Assembly: GCA_018466975.1 (NCBI GenBank) | Contig: CM031557.1 | Location: forward strand, 3,224,001-3,288,000 | Length of the DNA stretch: 64,000 nt | DNA from: Sparassis latifolia | Taxonomy: Eukaryota > Basidiomycota > Agaricomycetes > Polyporales > Sparassidaceae | Reading direction: 5' to 3' | Shown: positions 22,570 through 35,136 of the stretch, one piece after another | Layout of the letters: every line of letters begins with the position of its first letter | Numbering within the stretch: the first letter of the stretch is position 1 | The notes under the pieces: generated by a model | Database searches by the model: none | Seen by the model: only the letters and a program-made list of their open reading frames with translations | What the model was told of the DNA's origin: nothing | Program-made: the position numbers and the translations under genes

Positions 22570-24250
22570 TCATTCTTACATTCATAGATTCATATGGACA
22601 TACTGGGCTTCGTTTGTTCGTCCGACACAAAGCACAAGGATATTAGCGCACGATCAACGCCGCTCATCCCCTTGGGCCTACATTGTTTCTCTCCGCACCT
22701 CTAGTGCATGCATCGTCCGCGGAGCTCCTACCACTCCCCATCCTTCTCTACATATAAATAGGCCCTGCCCGCACCACAATCTCCTCGCAGCACCTCCAGC
22801 CCAGGAATAGCTCCCCCGGGATATCTACATCAGCTAGCGCCAGTACGGCGGTTCATACCCACCTCACCTCCCCTTGAGGTTCACACCGACCCGACCTTGG
22901 TGACGCTTGGGTGCGGCATTATTACCTCGACGACCTCTCCACCTTCTGTGCGGCCAGGTGCGCAGCGCTCCGGAGTCCACCCTGAGTCGCAAGCGCACCT
23001 CTGCCACGTCATGGACGCCTACACTATCCTGCGTACACTTGCTGCCCGAGCCTGTGTCCATCGACAACGCATTCGGGGCATCTGGTTATCGCATCGCCCG
23101 CGTAATCCAGAGCCCGAGCGGAGTCGCGGCACCTGAGTGGGGCGAGAGACCTCACTTGGGAGAGCATAGGTGTCGCCGTCGATTCCCACCTGAGCGGTAG
23201 CGACGCACGCCGATTTATTCATTGAGATCAATGACACTGGCTAGCTGATAGATGGATGGGCGGTGCCTCGTGGAGAGCACCTCATCGACCGCCGTCGTGC
23301 TTCGCGTTTCGCGCGGGCGTTGTCGCCTACACGCGGCGCATCTAATAGGGTAGATGCGCGCGGCGACAACGAAGACGATGACGAGGACCTAGCTGGGCCT
23401 GTTCGACTCAGGTACTCCGCGCCCTCTACCGACGCACGGCAGTGCGCATTTCCTGTTCTTCCCATCCACGGGGTAGCAGCGTGTGTGCAGCGCAGATGGG
23501 GAGAACGTCGTCGGCCTTCCCGGTGCTTCGCGCGGGTGTCATTGCCCACCGTTGTGAGGTGTACTGCCCGCGCATCTAATGGCGTAGATGTGCGGTGCGG
23601 ACGGTGACGAAGACCTAGCTGGGCTTGTTTGACTCGGTGCTCCATACCCTCTGACGATGCGCCGAGGGGCGCGAGCGTCTCCTCCTGCACATAGGGAAGA
23701 TGCTGGTGGGGGTAGATGACGGGGTGGAAAGGCGGTATGGATGGCTGTCTGTCCCGACTCGACGCTGAATGCACGGTCGTGAAGTCTGCGTCCAGGTCGG
23801 GCTGTGCGGGAGAGCGACGACGGCAGTCATGCACGGGCGGAGGCGTCCTCGGTCAACGAGGTGCGCTTCGCGCGTGCAGAGGCAGCCGGAGGGGATAATC
23901 AGCTCAATGACGCTGTTGGCACAGCATCCTCCTGTGTTACGGGTACTGCTGGCTCTCGGGAGGTGGGGGGGCGGGGATAATATTCGCAGAGGACGGGTTT
24001 TTGTGCTCTCGCCGTTCCTTTGTTGCAGAGATCGCCGCTGGGCGGCGCGGGAGTCTGATGGGTGGCGGGAGTAGGGCATAATGTATCTGGTGATAATGTT
24101 AGTTCGAAGTGGGTGTGTTTGCCTTTGAAGGCGCTCTATGATGATATGCACGTTTCGGTTGTCCATTGTTCCTCGACAGCATCGCGCGTGACGTCATGTG
24201 TAAGATTTAGATCTGCGAACCATGTCGGCCTCTGCTCAAGCGCTCATCCG
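22570..24250. repeat. Dispersed promoter-bearing repeat, copy 4
   Basis: Landmarks are CGATCAACGCCGCTC (about 22651), CATATAAATAGG (about 22752), CAGCCCAGGAATAGCTCCC (about 22799), GGGTTTTTGTGCT (about 23995) and TGACGTCA (24189-24196). The body contains an inner near-repeat: GCGCATCTAATAGGGTAGATGCG (from about 23336) and GCGCATCTAATGGCGTAGATG (from about 23570) are similar palindromic blocks about 235 bp apart. Confidence 0.6.
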
Positions 24251-25129
24251 TGTGTCAATTTTCGTCTGGATGTCCAGCGTCGCTACAACATGATCCTGCT
24301 TAGGCTCTTTTCGAATTCTCGATAGCTCTCGAACGTCTATGGTCTGTGAATCACTTCCTGATCACGCTTTTACCATATGTCACGTCGGCGGCACATCGAT
24401 CTGCAAAATCCTGGTGCCTTTCGGTAGAGCAGTAACGCTTAAATTTTTGAAATGCGAGAGGACCAATTATTCCCAGTAAGTCTTGGCGTTCGTTGAAGAC
24501 CGCTGACGGACTTTGTTAGTATCGTTGGATGGCGACCGATTTTGCGATCGTCTGCTCGACCAGCACGAATCCTTCAGAGTCTCGTGCGCAACTATCGAAT
24601 GACTTATGAGGTGCCGTTTGGAAGCTTCACTTATGCCTGGCCGATGTCAGAGTCCATCATGCATGTGAGTCTCTCCGAATGGTTATAGTTTAGGCCATGG
24701 CTGGGTTCTCTTTGGGTTCTTGGATTTCTCACAGAAGGAGGTCGCAGGTTATTTTGCATATCTTCCAGCTCCGATGAAAGTGGCTTGTATCCCAGCCTTC
24801 GAAGCATTCGTAGTGAGGCTCCGTGGCATCGAACCAAGGTACTTCGTCCTTATCATGGTCTTGGGCTATATGTGCCCGAACGTGTTCTCTCTGTGGGACT
24901 TCTAGCTTTGACGGGAGCGCAGATTGGAACGGTTTCGTGCTCGCGGAGGCGATGGCTAGATTTCACATTCGCGGTGCGATTTAATTCGTCCACATGTGAA
25001 CGTTCCCTTTGCGGTGACGCGTGATAGCCTAGCAAAATGGGAGGGATGCCCAATCGATGTTTTTTGTTTCCTAGATTGAGGTGCAAGGTAAAACCGTGCG
25101 ATCCAAGCTTTCGTGCAATTTTCTACCTT

Positions 25130-25740
25130 GCACGGGGTGTATGTATATTCGTACGTCTATAAACGTGGACTCCTCGGTCTCGCTGACGCAAAGACGACAG
25201 AGCACGATCGATGCCGCGCTCTTTTGGTCCTGCAGTGTCCAACAAGTCTTCGGACTGCCTTACCCTCCTCTTCTACCACTACTCCCTCGCTAATCATTTT
25301 CTTGAGCTCTGAGCATGTCAAAGGGAGTTCCAGCGCAACTTCGCTGTGTTATATTCCCCCCTTGTTACCGTCTACCTGTTCAAACGGGCCACACCCCGAA
25401 ATCAAGGGATGCTGCGTCATCGCCATGAGCAAGATGTCATGCCAGTGGCGCGCCAGAATAACATTCTGTTTGCCCAGGTCTCCTCACGGTGACGAGGACT
25501 TAGAGGACATTTGTATCGGCGTGTCGACTTCTTGTGGGCTATTATTCCGTTGAATTATATCAATTTATTGCAAGAAAAACGTCTATAATTACAAGGAATG
25601 GCTGGTTTTCTTGTACGATCCATGAGCCTAGCGGCCACTACTAGTGCCGAGACCGCATGCTATCTACATGTGATGTCATGTGTAAGATTCGGATCTCCCG
25701 GTCGGCGTCTGCCGCGCGGTTCGTTTTCTCACCCATTCTG
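25130..25740. repeat. Dispersed promoter-bearing repeat, copy 5 (internally deleted)
   Basis: The sequence has GAGCACGATCGATGCCGCGCTC (about 25200) at the start. The end block is CATGTGATGTCATGTGTAAGATTCGGATCT (25667 onward), where TGATGTCA replaces TGACGTCA. The GC-rich body and the TTTTGTGCT landmark are missing, giving about 0.6 kb instead of about 1.7 kb. Confidence 0.45.
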
Positions 25741-26429
25741 AACAATTGCAACTAAATGTCGATAATTCCGCGACTCGAGCTTATGCGTGAACTTCCGAGG
25801 CGACCGTATATCAAAATATACACATAAGATACAGTAAGTCTAGTGCTCTTTACCGTGCCATGACCCGTTGTGCAGCTCAACCTTGTTGGTTTCCGTCGTC
25901 GCGGCGTCACAAGACTGGGGATAGATGCGATCCGCGAGGATATCCGCTTTGGTTCCAATCGAATAACCAGTGGCTGAATCGCTGGCAAGTTCTGACCGCA
26001 GAAGGCAGTGCTTAGGCGTCTCAGGCATGATACAGTTTGTGGCGTGGTTTTGGTTTGCAAACCTTCGAAAGTGAGTGCCCACATGGTGCTGCTATTTTTG
26101 ACGCATTACCGCCCACGTCAGTCAAATATCTGGTGTTCGACACCTCTCGTTCATCGGACGAGATCCACATAAGCAACGATAAGGAATAATAACAAGCACG
26201 GCTCAACATACGAACGTCGTTGAAGTTGCTGCTTGTACGTCGTTATGGTGTCGACCTCACGGTTCTCCGTATATCTCGCATCTTTCGCGCTTAGCGACAC
26301 AGAAGATATCAGCCTACCATCTCCGTCGGACTGCCACTCTCTTCTTCCATCACAAATAAGACCACTGCATTGAGTATTCAAACTAGCTTTCGACTGAAGA
26401 AGAGTCCCACGAAGCGGTGCATCACTCGA

Positions 26430-26440
26430 TGCCTGTACCT
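26430..26440 (+). promoter_or_regulatory. TATA-like element of the membrane protein gene
   Basis: The sequence TTATATACC lies about 72 nt upstream of the ATG at 26509, the distance seen for the other TATA genes of this window. Confidence 0.45.
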
Positions 26441-26508
26441 TATATACCTCGGGTGCACAGAATCCGCTGCAGGACATCGTCTAGCCTTCCGTTTGGCTCG
26501 TTACACGA

Positions 26509-27855
26509 TGTACGACATTCCCCTCGTCTCTGCCAACCTCGCATCTGTGCCACTGGTATCGCTTTTCTACGGGATATTCGTTGTCTTCTTCTGCACATCC
26601 TCATACCTCATGGTACGGCGTCAAGGCCGGCTGAATGTTGGAACATCGCGGCTCAAGTCTATCTGGAAGATGCCTTTATTCATTGCGGGAATATTGCTCT
26701 TCATCACTATCACTGGGGTCAGTCTTTCCGTCCCAAACTCCTACTTACATGTGGAACTGAAAAACTCCCCGGGAAAAGCACTGGATACTCCTGGTACACC
26801 GCTCGTTTATGGCCTTCGTGTACTTTGACGGTGGTGCATCTCCGCTTGAGTTCTACATGAACGTGGGTGCAGTGACGGCAATTGCAGAGATAGTGTTTCT
26901 CGTTTCGACGCTGACGATCGAGAATGCTGTGATTGTAAGCAATCATCCGTTGTTGTTCTGATCCTGCTTCTGGAGTGATGTAGGTATACCGCCTTTGGAT
27001 CATCTGGAAGCACAACAAGTATGTCATGATTATCCCTGTCTGTTCATTTCTCGTCAATGTCGGTGAGTCCAACGCGGTTGCAAAACGTTATTCGCACTAA
27101 TGTGTTACCTCACAATTTCTGCCCTTCGTCAGCATGTCACGTGGTCGTTGTTTACCAGTATGCACAATATCACATGGGTCAGAATGTATTTGGTGCCAGC
27201 ATTGGACGGTGGGTCACAATAGATTACGTCTGCAGTCTATGGTACGTGGCGGTAAATATATAAACGATTAGCTGGAAACTGATGCCCAACAATGTAGCAC
27301 CAACTTGTACTGTTGTGGTCAGGTTCCCGTCTGCAATATTTTCCGTCACCGTATTGATAAATCCCTGCCCGTTTTAAGTGCTGATTGTTTGGCGCCTATG
27401 GCGTGTCAGTCATAGGTCAGAGCCCGTTGTGGGTACCTGTATGTTGGTACGCTCATTTCTTCGTTCAGCTATCGATATCGCTGATGTGAATGCCTAGTGG
27501 ACGTTGTCTGTCTTCATCGAAAGTGCCGCCTTCGATGTGTATGGTTTGCTCCCTCGTTTGCAGATGCCTATCTGTTAACGGCTCGCACAGGGCGTTGCTG
27601 ATTGTCTCTATGGTACTCTACGAACTCGGGTTGAACGTGCAGTACATTATCGGCGTCATGATGTCGCCGCTGTCTGGCATCACCTTTATGCTCATCAACG
27701 TCCGTGTTGGTATGGGCTACGCGATGCATTCACAGGAGGAAGATGTAAATGGCCCTACTATACGTCCATCTGAGGCACAGCAGGAGGACATACCACAACG
27801 TTCGCGATGGATCCGCTCGTTATCGATATTTCTCAGCCCGTGGAACACCACTTGA
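26509..27855 (+). CDS. Multi-pass membrane protein of the Agaricomycete orphan 7-TM type (315 aa, eight exons)
   Basis: Exons are 26509-26717, 26779-26934, 26984-27062, 27133-27241, 27298-27317, 27379-27446, 27498-27538 and 27590-27855. The total is 948 nt, exactly 316 codons, with all phases fitting. Hydrophobic segments alternate with short loops: LVSLFYGIFVVFFCTSSYLM, FIAGILLFITITG, the conserved FVYFDGGASPLEFY loop, then VYRLWIIWKHNKYVMIIPV, HVVVVYQ, LLIVSMVLYELGLN and a final helix before an acidic cytoplasmic tail. These are features of a large basidiomycete family of unknown function related to DUF6533/6534-type proteins. Exon 5 is only 20 nt. It probably sits in the plasma membrane; no ligand or activity can be assigned. 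Confidence 0.8.
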
Positions 27856-28419
27856 GACAAGCAGCGATCTCGGTCGAAAGATCAAGATTTGCGGAGTGTA
27901 AGAATGCGGATGGAAAGGGATACGACATGGGGCGGGATGGTAGTGCGATGGACTCAATGGTTTAATGCATGATGCATTTCGAGAGATCTAGTGTAGCACC
28001 TTCATATTGTAATGATAGTGATCTACAATGCACAGTAACCGCCCTCGCATGCAGAGACAGACGCTCGCCCTGAGTTCTGTCCTGTTCCTGCCGATCCTCG
28101 TTGTCTCATGCAACCTGCATATGTCGACTGAGTGCTCGAGCTTTTAAGCGATCAAACGCGCTTTGAAATCTATACATACAACCATAGTCATCATAGTCAT
28201 CATCTTCTATCATAAGTTTTCGCTACCGTGTACATTGCATAAAGCAGTGCAGCTAGAGATGCAGTAAACAGATCATACAATCGCATTCGAGTTGAAGTAG
28301 ACATACAAGGAGTTGAAATTGAAATTCGAAACAATAGCCGAAAGAGACAACGCACGTGAAATGGATGGGTTACCCACTCTGTCGTTGGACACTCTATTTT
28401 CTGATGAAGTCTCTGAGTC
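27856..28419. other. Intergenic between convergent genes, no gene seen
   Basis: The 3' flanks of the membrane protein gene (plus) and the hypothetical gene (minus) meet here. It contains an imperfect CATAGTCATCATAGTCATCATC repeat near 28180-28205 and nothing coding. Confidence 0.5.
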
Positions 28420-29070
28420 TCAGCTCACCTCTATGCATGGTGGGCAAGTGGCCAAACGCCGTGGACGTGAATAGTTCTCGCGCTTGGAAGTGGCCGTGGC
28501 CTCATCCTCTTCCTCATCCTCAACCGCTACATCGACAACCTTGTTCGTGTCGTCAAATGGGTCCTGCAGAAGTGGCCGTTCAGGCGGCTCACAGACAACA
28601 GGTTCAGAAGCCGGCTCGGCCTCGCGCATCTTGACGTTCCCTCCATGTATACTTGGGAAGGCAGGTTCACCACGTGCCCTGCGTGCTTCTCCTGCGAGCA
28701 TGTCCTGGAGGTATAATGTTTTGTTCTGCGTGTGCAGCGGGTCGCCAGAGTCCGTGTCCTCGGCAACGAGGGAGTAGGGATCGAACGGCACGCCGGGGGG
28801 TGGCTTCGGTTTGCGGAGCGTGCCCTTGCGCGGGTAGACGACGAACGAGGAATGAGAAGGGGAATATGGAGGTCTGTATTCTCCGTTGGCGGAAACTGTG
28901 ACTTGCCGTGTATTCTCACCCGTCTTGGGGCTAGATGGTGCGTTGGCTTGGGGAACTTTGGAACAACTGCCGGATGGTGAGCGTAAGCCACCCTCATTCT
29001 CTTCGTCGACGCACTGTGGAGTGGAAGCGACCTCGGGAGGCACAGTAATGATGAGACGATCGATAATCAT
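28420..29070 (-). CDS. Hypothetical acidic, proline-rich protein (216 aa, no intron)
   Basis: No family is recognised. The start is placed at the ATG at 29070 (MIIDRLIITVPPEV) because a TATA-like TTAAAAAC lies about 46-54 nt upstream. An upstream in-frame ATG at 29157 would precede that element. The protein has a Ser/Pro-rich N-terminal half, a PPGVPFDPYSLVAED segment, a helix-prone QDMLAGEARRARGEP stretch, a strongly acidic run (VAVEDEEEDEA) near residue 190 and a basic tail (SKRENYSRPRRL). It looks largely disordered, and a nuclear or scaffold role is only a guess. The long open frame, TATA placement and composition argue that it is real. Confidence 0.55.
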   Translation of the reverse strand: MIIDRLIITVPPEVASTPQCVDEENEGGLRSPSGSCSKVPQANAPSSPKTGENTRQVTVSANGEYRPPYSPSHSSFVVYPRKGTLRKPKPPPGVPFDPYSLVAEDTDSGDPLHTQNKTLYLQDMLAGEARRARGEPAFPSIHGGNVKMREAEPASEPVVCEPPERPLLQDPFDDTNKVVDVAVEDEEEDEATATSKRENYSRPRRLATCPPCIEVS

Positions 29071-31255
29071 AGTGGTGTGCGGAAGAAAGGACTGATATGA
29101 TGTTGAGCTCGCGCTTGTTTTTAAGAGGACAACACGGCGCTTAACTGCGTCCGCCACTGAAAACGTCGGCGCCTATGTCAGTGGCTTGAACTAGTTTGCT
29201 TTGTGTTTTCTATTGTTCGTCGGTCCATTGACACTAGTATCGACCTTTATCGCCTTCGCCTCCATCGAATTGTTGAACTGTCTCGGGCAAGAGACAACTA
29301 GATATCGATAACGTACATGATTTGTCGATGGACCAGTCCCGACTGTATGCGTGGCATTCATCAGTTTCCGCTGTGGCGGCATCAGCAATTCAAGCACTTG
29401 CGTATTCCACAGCACTCACCGTTCGATATAGCGCTTTCATCGCCCGATAGATCTCTTCGTGAATCGTAACGATGTCCCGACACATAACTGTATCCATCCG
29501 CAGCATGCTTTCCATCCACAGTTCCAAAGCGCAGGAGCTCCTCCCAACTTTGGGCGCTCCCAGTAGACCTTGACGGTGTGTGCACTGTGGAGTCTTATCC
29601 GCTTTCGTCGCACATCTCGACTCCGACAGTCATTTGCATGCCTGCGACGTGGACTTGGCCGGGCATGCACTGACACTCGGTCAAGGTTGCACGCTAAAGC
29701 GCAGTTCAACAGTCTGCTGTATTCGTAAATTCAAGCCGCGAGAACTTGGAGTAAGAGGCAGGACAATCTCCTGTTCATTATCATAGGAAATTCGTCATCC
29801 ACACGCGCTGAACCTCGCTCGTGCATGTCTACATTCCAGAAATTCAACACCGACCTGCATGGGCGAGAGCAAATCCAGAAAAGCGCAGCTCCGAAGCAAA
29901 ACAACCGATCGGCATATACGACAAAGAACTGGCTCACCGTTCTCCCTCGTCGCTCCCTACGAAACCTGACTTCTTCCAACACGTTGTGGCTGAAGAAAAG
30001 GAAGAGGACACGTAGGAAAAAAGGCGCACAACCGACGCGCACTGAAGCAGCGGGTTTCATAAGACGCGTCAGCGATGGTGGGGGCTACAGAGTCCTCGTG
30101 TAGCACCTTTACGGAGTTTCGAGACGGCTGCCTAACGACATCAGCATGCGTATCTGGTAGACGAGCGAGAGCTTGGGAGCCCCTAGAAGTACTAAGAAGA
30201 AGCGGTGCGATGGCACCGAATACAGCTGCCAGAGGGTCGGGTAAAAAGCGTGCACAGGGGTGGCGACAAGGTCTGCACCATACAGAGTGACTCCGGAAGT
30301 GTGTACCATCATCAGCTACAACGCTGATTTGTATGTCAGGGAGCAAAAGCTGAAACGCACTGAGGCCCTTGCATGGTCAGATTGTAAACTTGAAATCTAG
30401 GCGCTTGCAATTATACACTTTGTAGTTTCCCGTGAGACCATTTCGCTAAACGTTGATTATGACTGGGTGTAGAATGAGGCGCTCCACGAGGGGGTTCGGC
30501 GCCCTCCATCGTGGGTGTTCTCCGTGAAGGCGACGTCGGCGTCGGCTGCCAGCGCCAGTGTCAGTCTGGACCGAAAGTCCGAGGTATCTGAAAGCGATAT
30601 GATCACAATTAAAAAGACGATTATTCCTCTTGATGCCTTCCAGGAAGGCCTCCTCGGCACCAAGTATGCGAGTCGTTTCTGATGCCAGTTTCAGGTGACC
30701 GTCGGTACGCTGCTTGGCAGGAGGGAGGGGGGTGTTTGAATTCGTTTACATGCTGCCGCATGTTGTTCTCATAGGAAACGGGAAGAATGTGAGAATACAT
30801 GTCGCTAGATTTGTTTTCAGAGATTGCCAACAGACGAGAGAATGGAAACTTCCGGGAGCTCCGAGTCCTCATACTTCATACTTCAGATGCATATAGGGCC
30901 AACTTCCAAGAGCATCAGATGTGCCACCGTGGCCGCCGCTGTCAATTGCGTTACAGTGTCGGCACGTTCGTGACTCTCGGAACATTCATGAGTTGACGTG
31001 CAGCGTGTGTTGCAGGGTGGAACTTGGGTGAAACAACTGATACGGTAGGCCACTATTGGACATTTGGGTGCACGAGCTACAGCAGATTGTGAAAAGCATC
31101 CATACATGTCGCTCCGCAACAGCAATTCAGCGGTCTGCATAGTAGATTCCATAACATTGAGATGGAGTACTATGGTCGATTCCATGCTCCCGCATATTGT
31201 AACGTTCCCTTCATCCCCAACTTTCCTTCGCCTCGTCTTGAACTCTACCGGCAGA
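29071..31255. other. Gene-poor stretch with short open frames only
   Basis: Several frames of 60-180 codons occur on both strands. Examples are a minus frame at 29731-30060 with hydrophobic segments and a plus frame at 29825-30103 with a basic KKRKRTRRKK stretch. None shows a family motif or a splice-consistent extension, and no repeat relation to other parts of the window was found. Confidence 0.4.
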
Positions 31256-33561
31256 TCACTGGACTGGTTCCGGTACCCGTGCGGACCGCGTTCCGGCCTC
31301 TCCAGATTTGGGTGACTTAGGTCGAGGAGGCGGTGGCTGCTTCCACTGCAACTTGCTATCAGGATTGTCAAATTCACGAGCCTCGAGTTTCCGAAGGAGA
31401 TCCTTAGACACTTTACCAAAGCGTTTCTCGAGATCCCTACAATGAATTATGGCAAGTCTTGCCAGGATGCTGGCAAAGCGGAAGGCTCCCAGTGCCGTCG
31501 AGATGTCTATGGTACGAGTGTGCCGCTCGAATATCTCTATTATCTAAGGATAGCAAACTGGTCAGCAGCCATATCAAACTAGATCTAGCTCACGTCATGG
31601 CTGCTCCACGCTGTGGCAAGCGTAACCCTTGGGCCATCGGTGAGTCCGCTGAAGACAGGTGTTTCCTCTAGCCCCATCACTTCCAAGTTTGTAGCCCCCG
31701 CTGTGCAATACATTCTGTGCTGATTTGTTCCCTTCGCTATGTCCGTATCCTGCTTCTTGTATTTCATGAATAGCACAGGAAGCTCGAAAATAGATACCGG
31801 ATTCTTGATTCTAGCATTCTTCCTCTGACCTGCCGTGAGTGTTTCGTATCGTTCGGAAATCACCTTGAGGTTTGACTCTAGATATTCCTCTGCATTTTCG
31901 TACAGAAGGTCGGTATCACAGAAAGAACTGGAAGCAATAGCATAATCTCGAGTCTCAGGTGACTCGTCATGGAAAGGAGGCATATTCCCGGGTGGTGGTG
32001 TAGGATTGGCGGTCAGAAAAGATTTGTCAATGGAATCCTGCGTCTGGCGCTGGGTGTCCGCTAGCACTGCAGTCTCCGTTTGAATGTACTTCTGACTCGT
32101 CAATTCTTTGCTAGATGTCTGAGAGAAAATCGTAGGCACCTTGCCTTCGTACTTGTCCACTACATAGGGCTCCTTGGGCTGGCTTGTAACCACCAACTGC
32201 ACAGATTCCAGCAACTCGCGTCGCACGGGAAGGTCGACTGAGAGCGTCCCGAGAGCATCGCATTTTCCACGATAGGCTGCATTGCTGGGACCGTCGCCGC
32301 GCGTCACCCAAGCCGCTGCTTGAGACTGTACGATCATGTGGTCTTTGATTTCCTGACCGTATGCGGCTCGGAAGCGCTGCCCGTCACCGCCTGCCCATTT
32401 CATCAGCCTCTCGCCATAAGGTCCTTCATCCTTGGGCACACCTTCGGCTATGTGTGAATAAACCTTAGGGGCAAAAGAGCTCTTCAGTGGCGTCGCTCTC
32501 GGTAAAGATATCGTCCGCTCTGTGCTGTACATGTAGTTAGATCAAGTGTCGGTCGACGATGATATTGAACATACGACGGGATGAGCCTATCATCTTCGGG
32601 GAATTGAAGAGCCTTTGTAGGATCCGTAACGCCGGTAGAATCCTGGCTTCTCGCATGCAAGCTGATTGTTCCATTCAATGCATTGGTGAAGAAGTCGAAA
32701 ATCAGCGCGTCGAAATCATGGCGCCAAACTGACTCGGAGGAGGAATTACTGAACGCGCTTTCCTCTGTGCACGTCTCGTGGCAGCGAGAATTAATGACAA
32801 GCTGCTTTCCAACAGTGGAAGGATCTCCTTCGGTACATCTCGTGGAGCCTTAAGTGCATGCTGTTCTTGTGCCTGTTCGAACAACTCTCGTCTAAAGGGC
32901 TCTAGGGATCTATCAACACGAGGCACGTCTCCCTGGCTATTATGAGCATCCTATGGTAAAGAGCTTCCAGCATTACTCACAAGTGAGCTCCAAATAAATG
33001 GCCAGACATCTCCAGTAAAAGATTCGCACAAGTTCAACATTTTGGCATTGCTGCATGTTGAAGACAAGACAACGCGTCTGTTGAAGAGGTAGTTGTACAC
33101 GAGTCCACCATTTCCCTTTTTAGCTGCTTCACCAGCAAATCTGAGGATTAAGATGAGCATAGAGATCGCGTAGGTAGTATTATGCTCACGTTGAGCACGA
33201 CATCGGGTTGTACAGAGAGTCTGAGGCTTGACTCTGCCCATCCTGCCTTCATCGATATGGTGCTCAGTAAATGAAAGATATCTACGAACTGATACTCACT
33301 TGTCCTTCTCCTCCTGCGGAATCGAGATTACCCTGCACGGCACAATCAGCTATGTCTATCGCGGAAGTTGATGCAGAACCTACGGCAGATTAGCATCCTT
33401 AGAGTACGCTGACCTGGAAGAGTCTTCAGAGGCGGAAGATGTGGATTTTGCGGGAGCTGCGGCTCTACGAAGTGTCCTAAAAATCAATAATTCTCGTGGC
33501 GTAGCAACAAATAAGCCCACTTCGCCTTTCTTCTTGGTGATCTAGTAGCCTTGGGACCCAT
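31256..33561 (-). CDS. Uncharacterised multi-exon protein with basic N-terminus
   Basis: No known domain is recognised. A start at 33561 gives MGPKATRSPRRKAK, a basic, nuclear-localisation-like N-terminus, followed by Ser/Ala-rich sequence. Firm downstream exons on the minus strand include DGQSQASDSLYNPMSCST (about 33240-33190), FAGEAAKKGNGGLVYNYLFN through FTGDVWPFIWSSL, DAHNSQGDVPRVDRSLEPF, WRHDFDALIFDFF to DDRLIPS, then 31594-32524 and the last exon 31256-31543 (IIEIFERHTRTIDIST..., ending PRVPEPVQ-like before TGA). Introns at 31544-31593 and 32525-32574 (GTATGT...TACAG) are both 50 nt. The junctions near 33400-33450 and 32750-32790 could not be resolved in phase. The C-terminal half (MYCTAGATNLEVMGLEETPV, then FERHTRT) looks globular. 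Confidence 0.6.
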
Positions 33562-33614
33562 CGTGCTTATGTACAGAGTTTAGTGTGGATAGAAGGGAGA
33601 TATGTAGGAGGCAC

Positions 33615-35136
33615 CTACTCTGCCGTCTCCGCAGAGGTTTTATACGTGAGGCCTTGTGCCCACGCTGCAATCCTGTCGTGTTGGTCAGGATTTGAGTCAA
33701 CCACGTCGACGCATCCAATTGTATCAAGACGCCACATAGAGATAGAATCATCCCTTATTTCCTCCGCTACCAGTGTCGCCGTAGCTCGGGAAGCACTGCA
33801 CATTTGTTCCGCTAGTCCTTGCAAGGCCAACATAGTACGACACAGTGCAAATGCCCCATCAGGCGAGGCCAGATCCAGGCACCCGTCTCGCCCTAAGGAA
33901 CCGAGATGTACACGAGGCTGCAACGAATCATAAATGAGTAGAAGATAGGGATGTAGTTGTGTCATGCATGCATCCTCACTAATGAGCCTTCTTTGTGGAT
34001 GTCCTCGTCCAACCATCCGATGTAGAAATGCATGGAGGTATGATACTTGGAAAACCCGACACCAACGACAGGCTCGGAAATCTTCCACACAAATCGCTGG
34101 TAGAGAATCGCCATCATCACGAGGGGTAGATCATCTTCCTCCGCAACGCACAAGAATGGTAGAGAGCATCGCTTAGGCAGTTTTCTGGATGGCGGATACA
34201 TGAGGATGTGTGCGTTCAGCTCCGCCGGTGATTGGGGGTCATAATGAGATTCCGAGTCACTAGCGCTTTCCTCTATGAGAACCGGCTTCTCGCATAGGGA
34301 AAGAAATGTCGACATAGACATAGGTGAAGCGACCGAAACCGGCCGAGGAGATTCGGATGGTTCACGGAGTTCGTCCTCACCTTGCTCCGCGTCCGAGTTG
34401 TGCGACTCTGCGTCAGAGTCAGCCTCCTCAGTACCAGCACCGTTTGCCATTACATTAGATCCCTTCTCATTGGAGCTATCATCGGGAATCTTCGCAAACA
34501 CAGACATCAAAAGTGGTACCTGGATGCCATTGGACATGTATCTGGTAGGTACGTTCAGCCCGCCGCCACGATAGCGTGGCAAGGCGACTAAAACATTTTC
34601 ACTTCACAAGACATGATGATCAGTTGAAAAACAGCACACCGCCAAGAGAGTCTTACTCTATGGAAAAATCTGCTGTCACGGAGGACATCGCATTGCATAT
34701 CATAACAATCAGGAACGATTCCTTCGGATTGGCGCTGCCACAGAGACTATCGGAGGAAATGACGTTCCGCAGTCTGGCACAATCACTGAGAAGTATCCCG
34801 AACATTCCCTGTAATTGCTGATCGAAGACCACGTCCTCAAGTGAGGCAGCATGCGATTTGAACGTGTTTTGCAATTCCTCCAGCAGGGGTTCCGCTCGAG
34901 GATCAACGGGAGGATAGGGACCCTGTATATAGAACACTTAGAGCACGGAAAACCAGACGATATAGTAGGAATGTATTTACCGTCGTCACCCAAGTTGGAA
35001 CCCGCCGAGAATCTGTGAGTAGTTCGCCACATAGGTCACGCAAGATGGGCGGCCATTTCTGGCCATCGTCGACGAATTTGTGCCATACGATATCTTCTTT
35101 CAGGATATGAAGATATTGCTTGAGTGGATCCATCAA
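33615..35136 (-). CDS. Uncharacterised protein (448 aa, four exons)
   Basis: Minus-strand exons are 34981-35136, 34657-34922, 33980-34601 and 33615-33917. They sum to 1347 nt, exactly 449 codons with the stop, and all junctions have GT-AG and matching phase. The protein starts MMDPLKQYLHILKEDIVWHK. It has a helix-rich N-terminal half (FKSHAASLEDVVFDQQLQG), a conserved-looking VLVALPRYRGGGLNVPTRY strip, an acidic disordered linker (EEADSDAESHNSDAEQGEDE), then VVGVGFSKYHTSMHFYIGWL and a final LDLASPDGAFALCRTMLALQ region. A TATATATG lies at about 35165 on the minus strand. No family is recognised. Only 53 bp separate it from the next minus-strand gene, and the stop TAG overlaps a GTAGGT, so a fused reading cannot be excluded. 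Confidence 0.65.

Noticed and set aside
30883..31419. Minus-strand frame of 178 codons
   Set aside because: It overlaps the well-supported last exon (31256-31543) of the neighbouring minus-strand gene in another frame and shows no domain.
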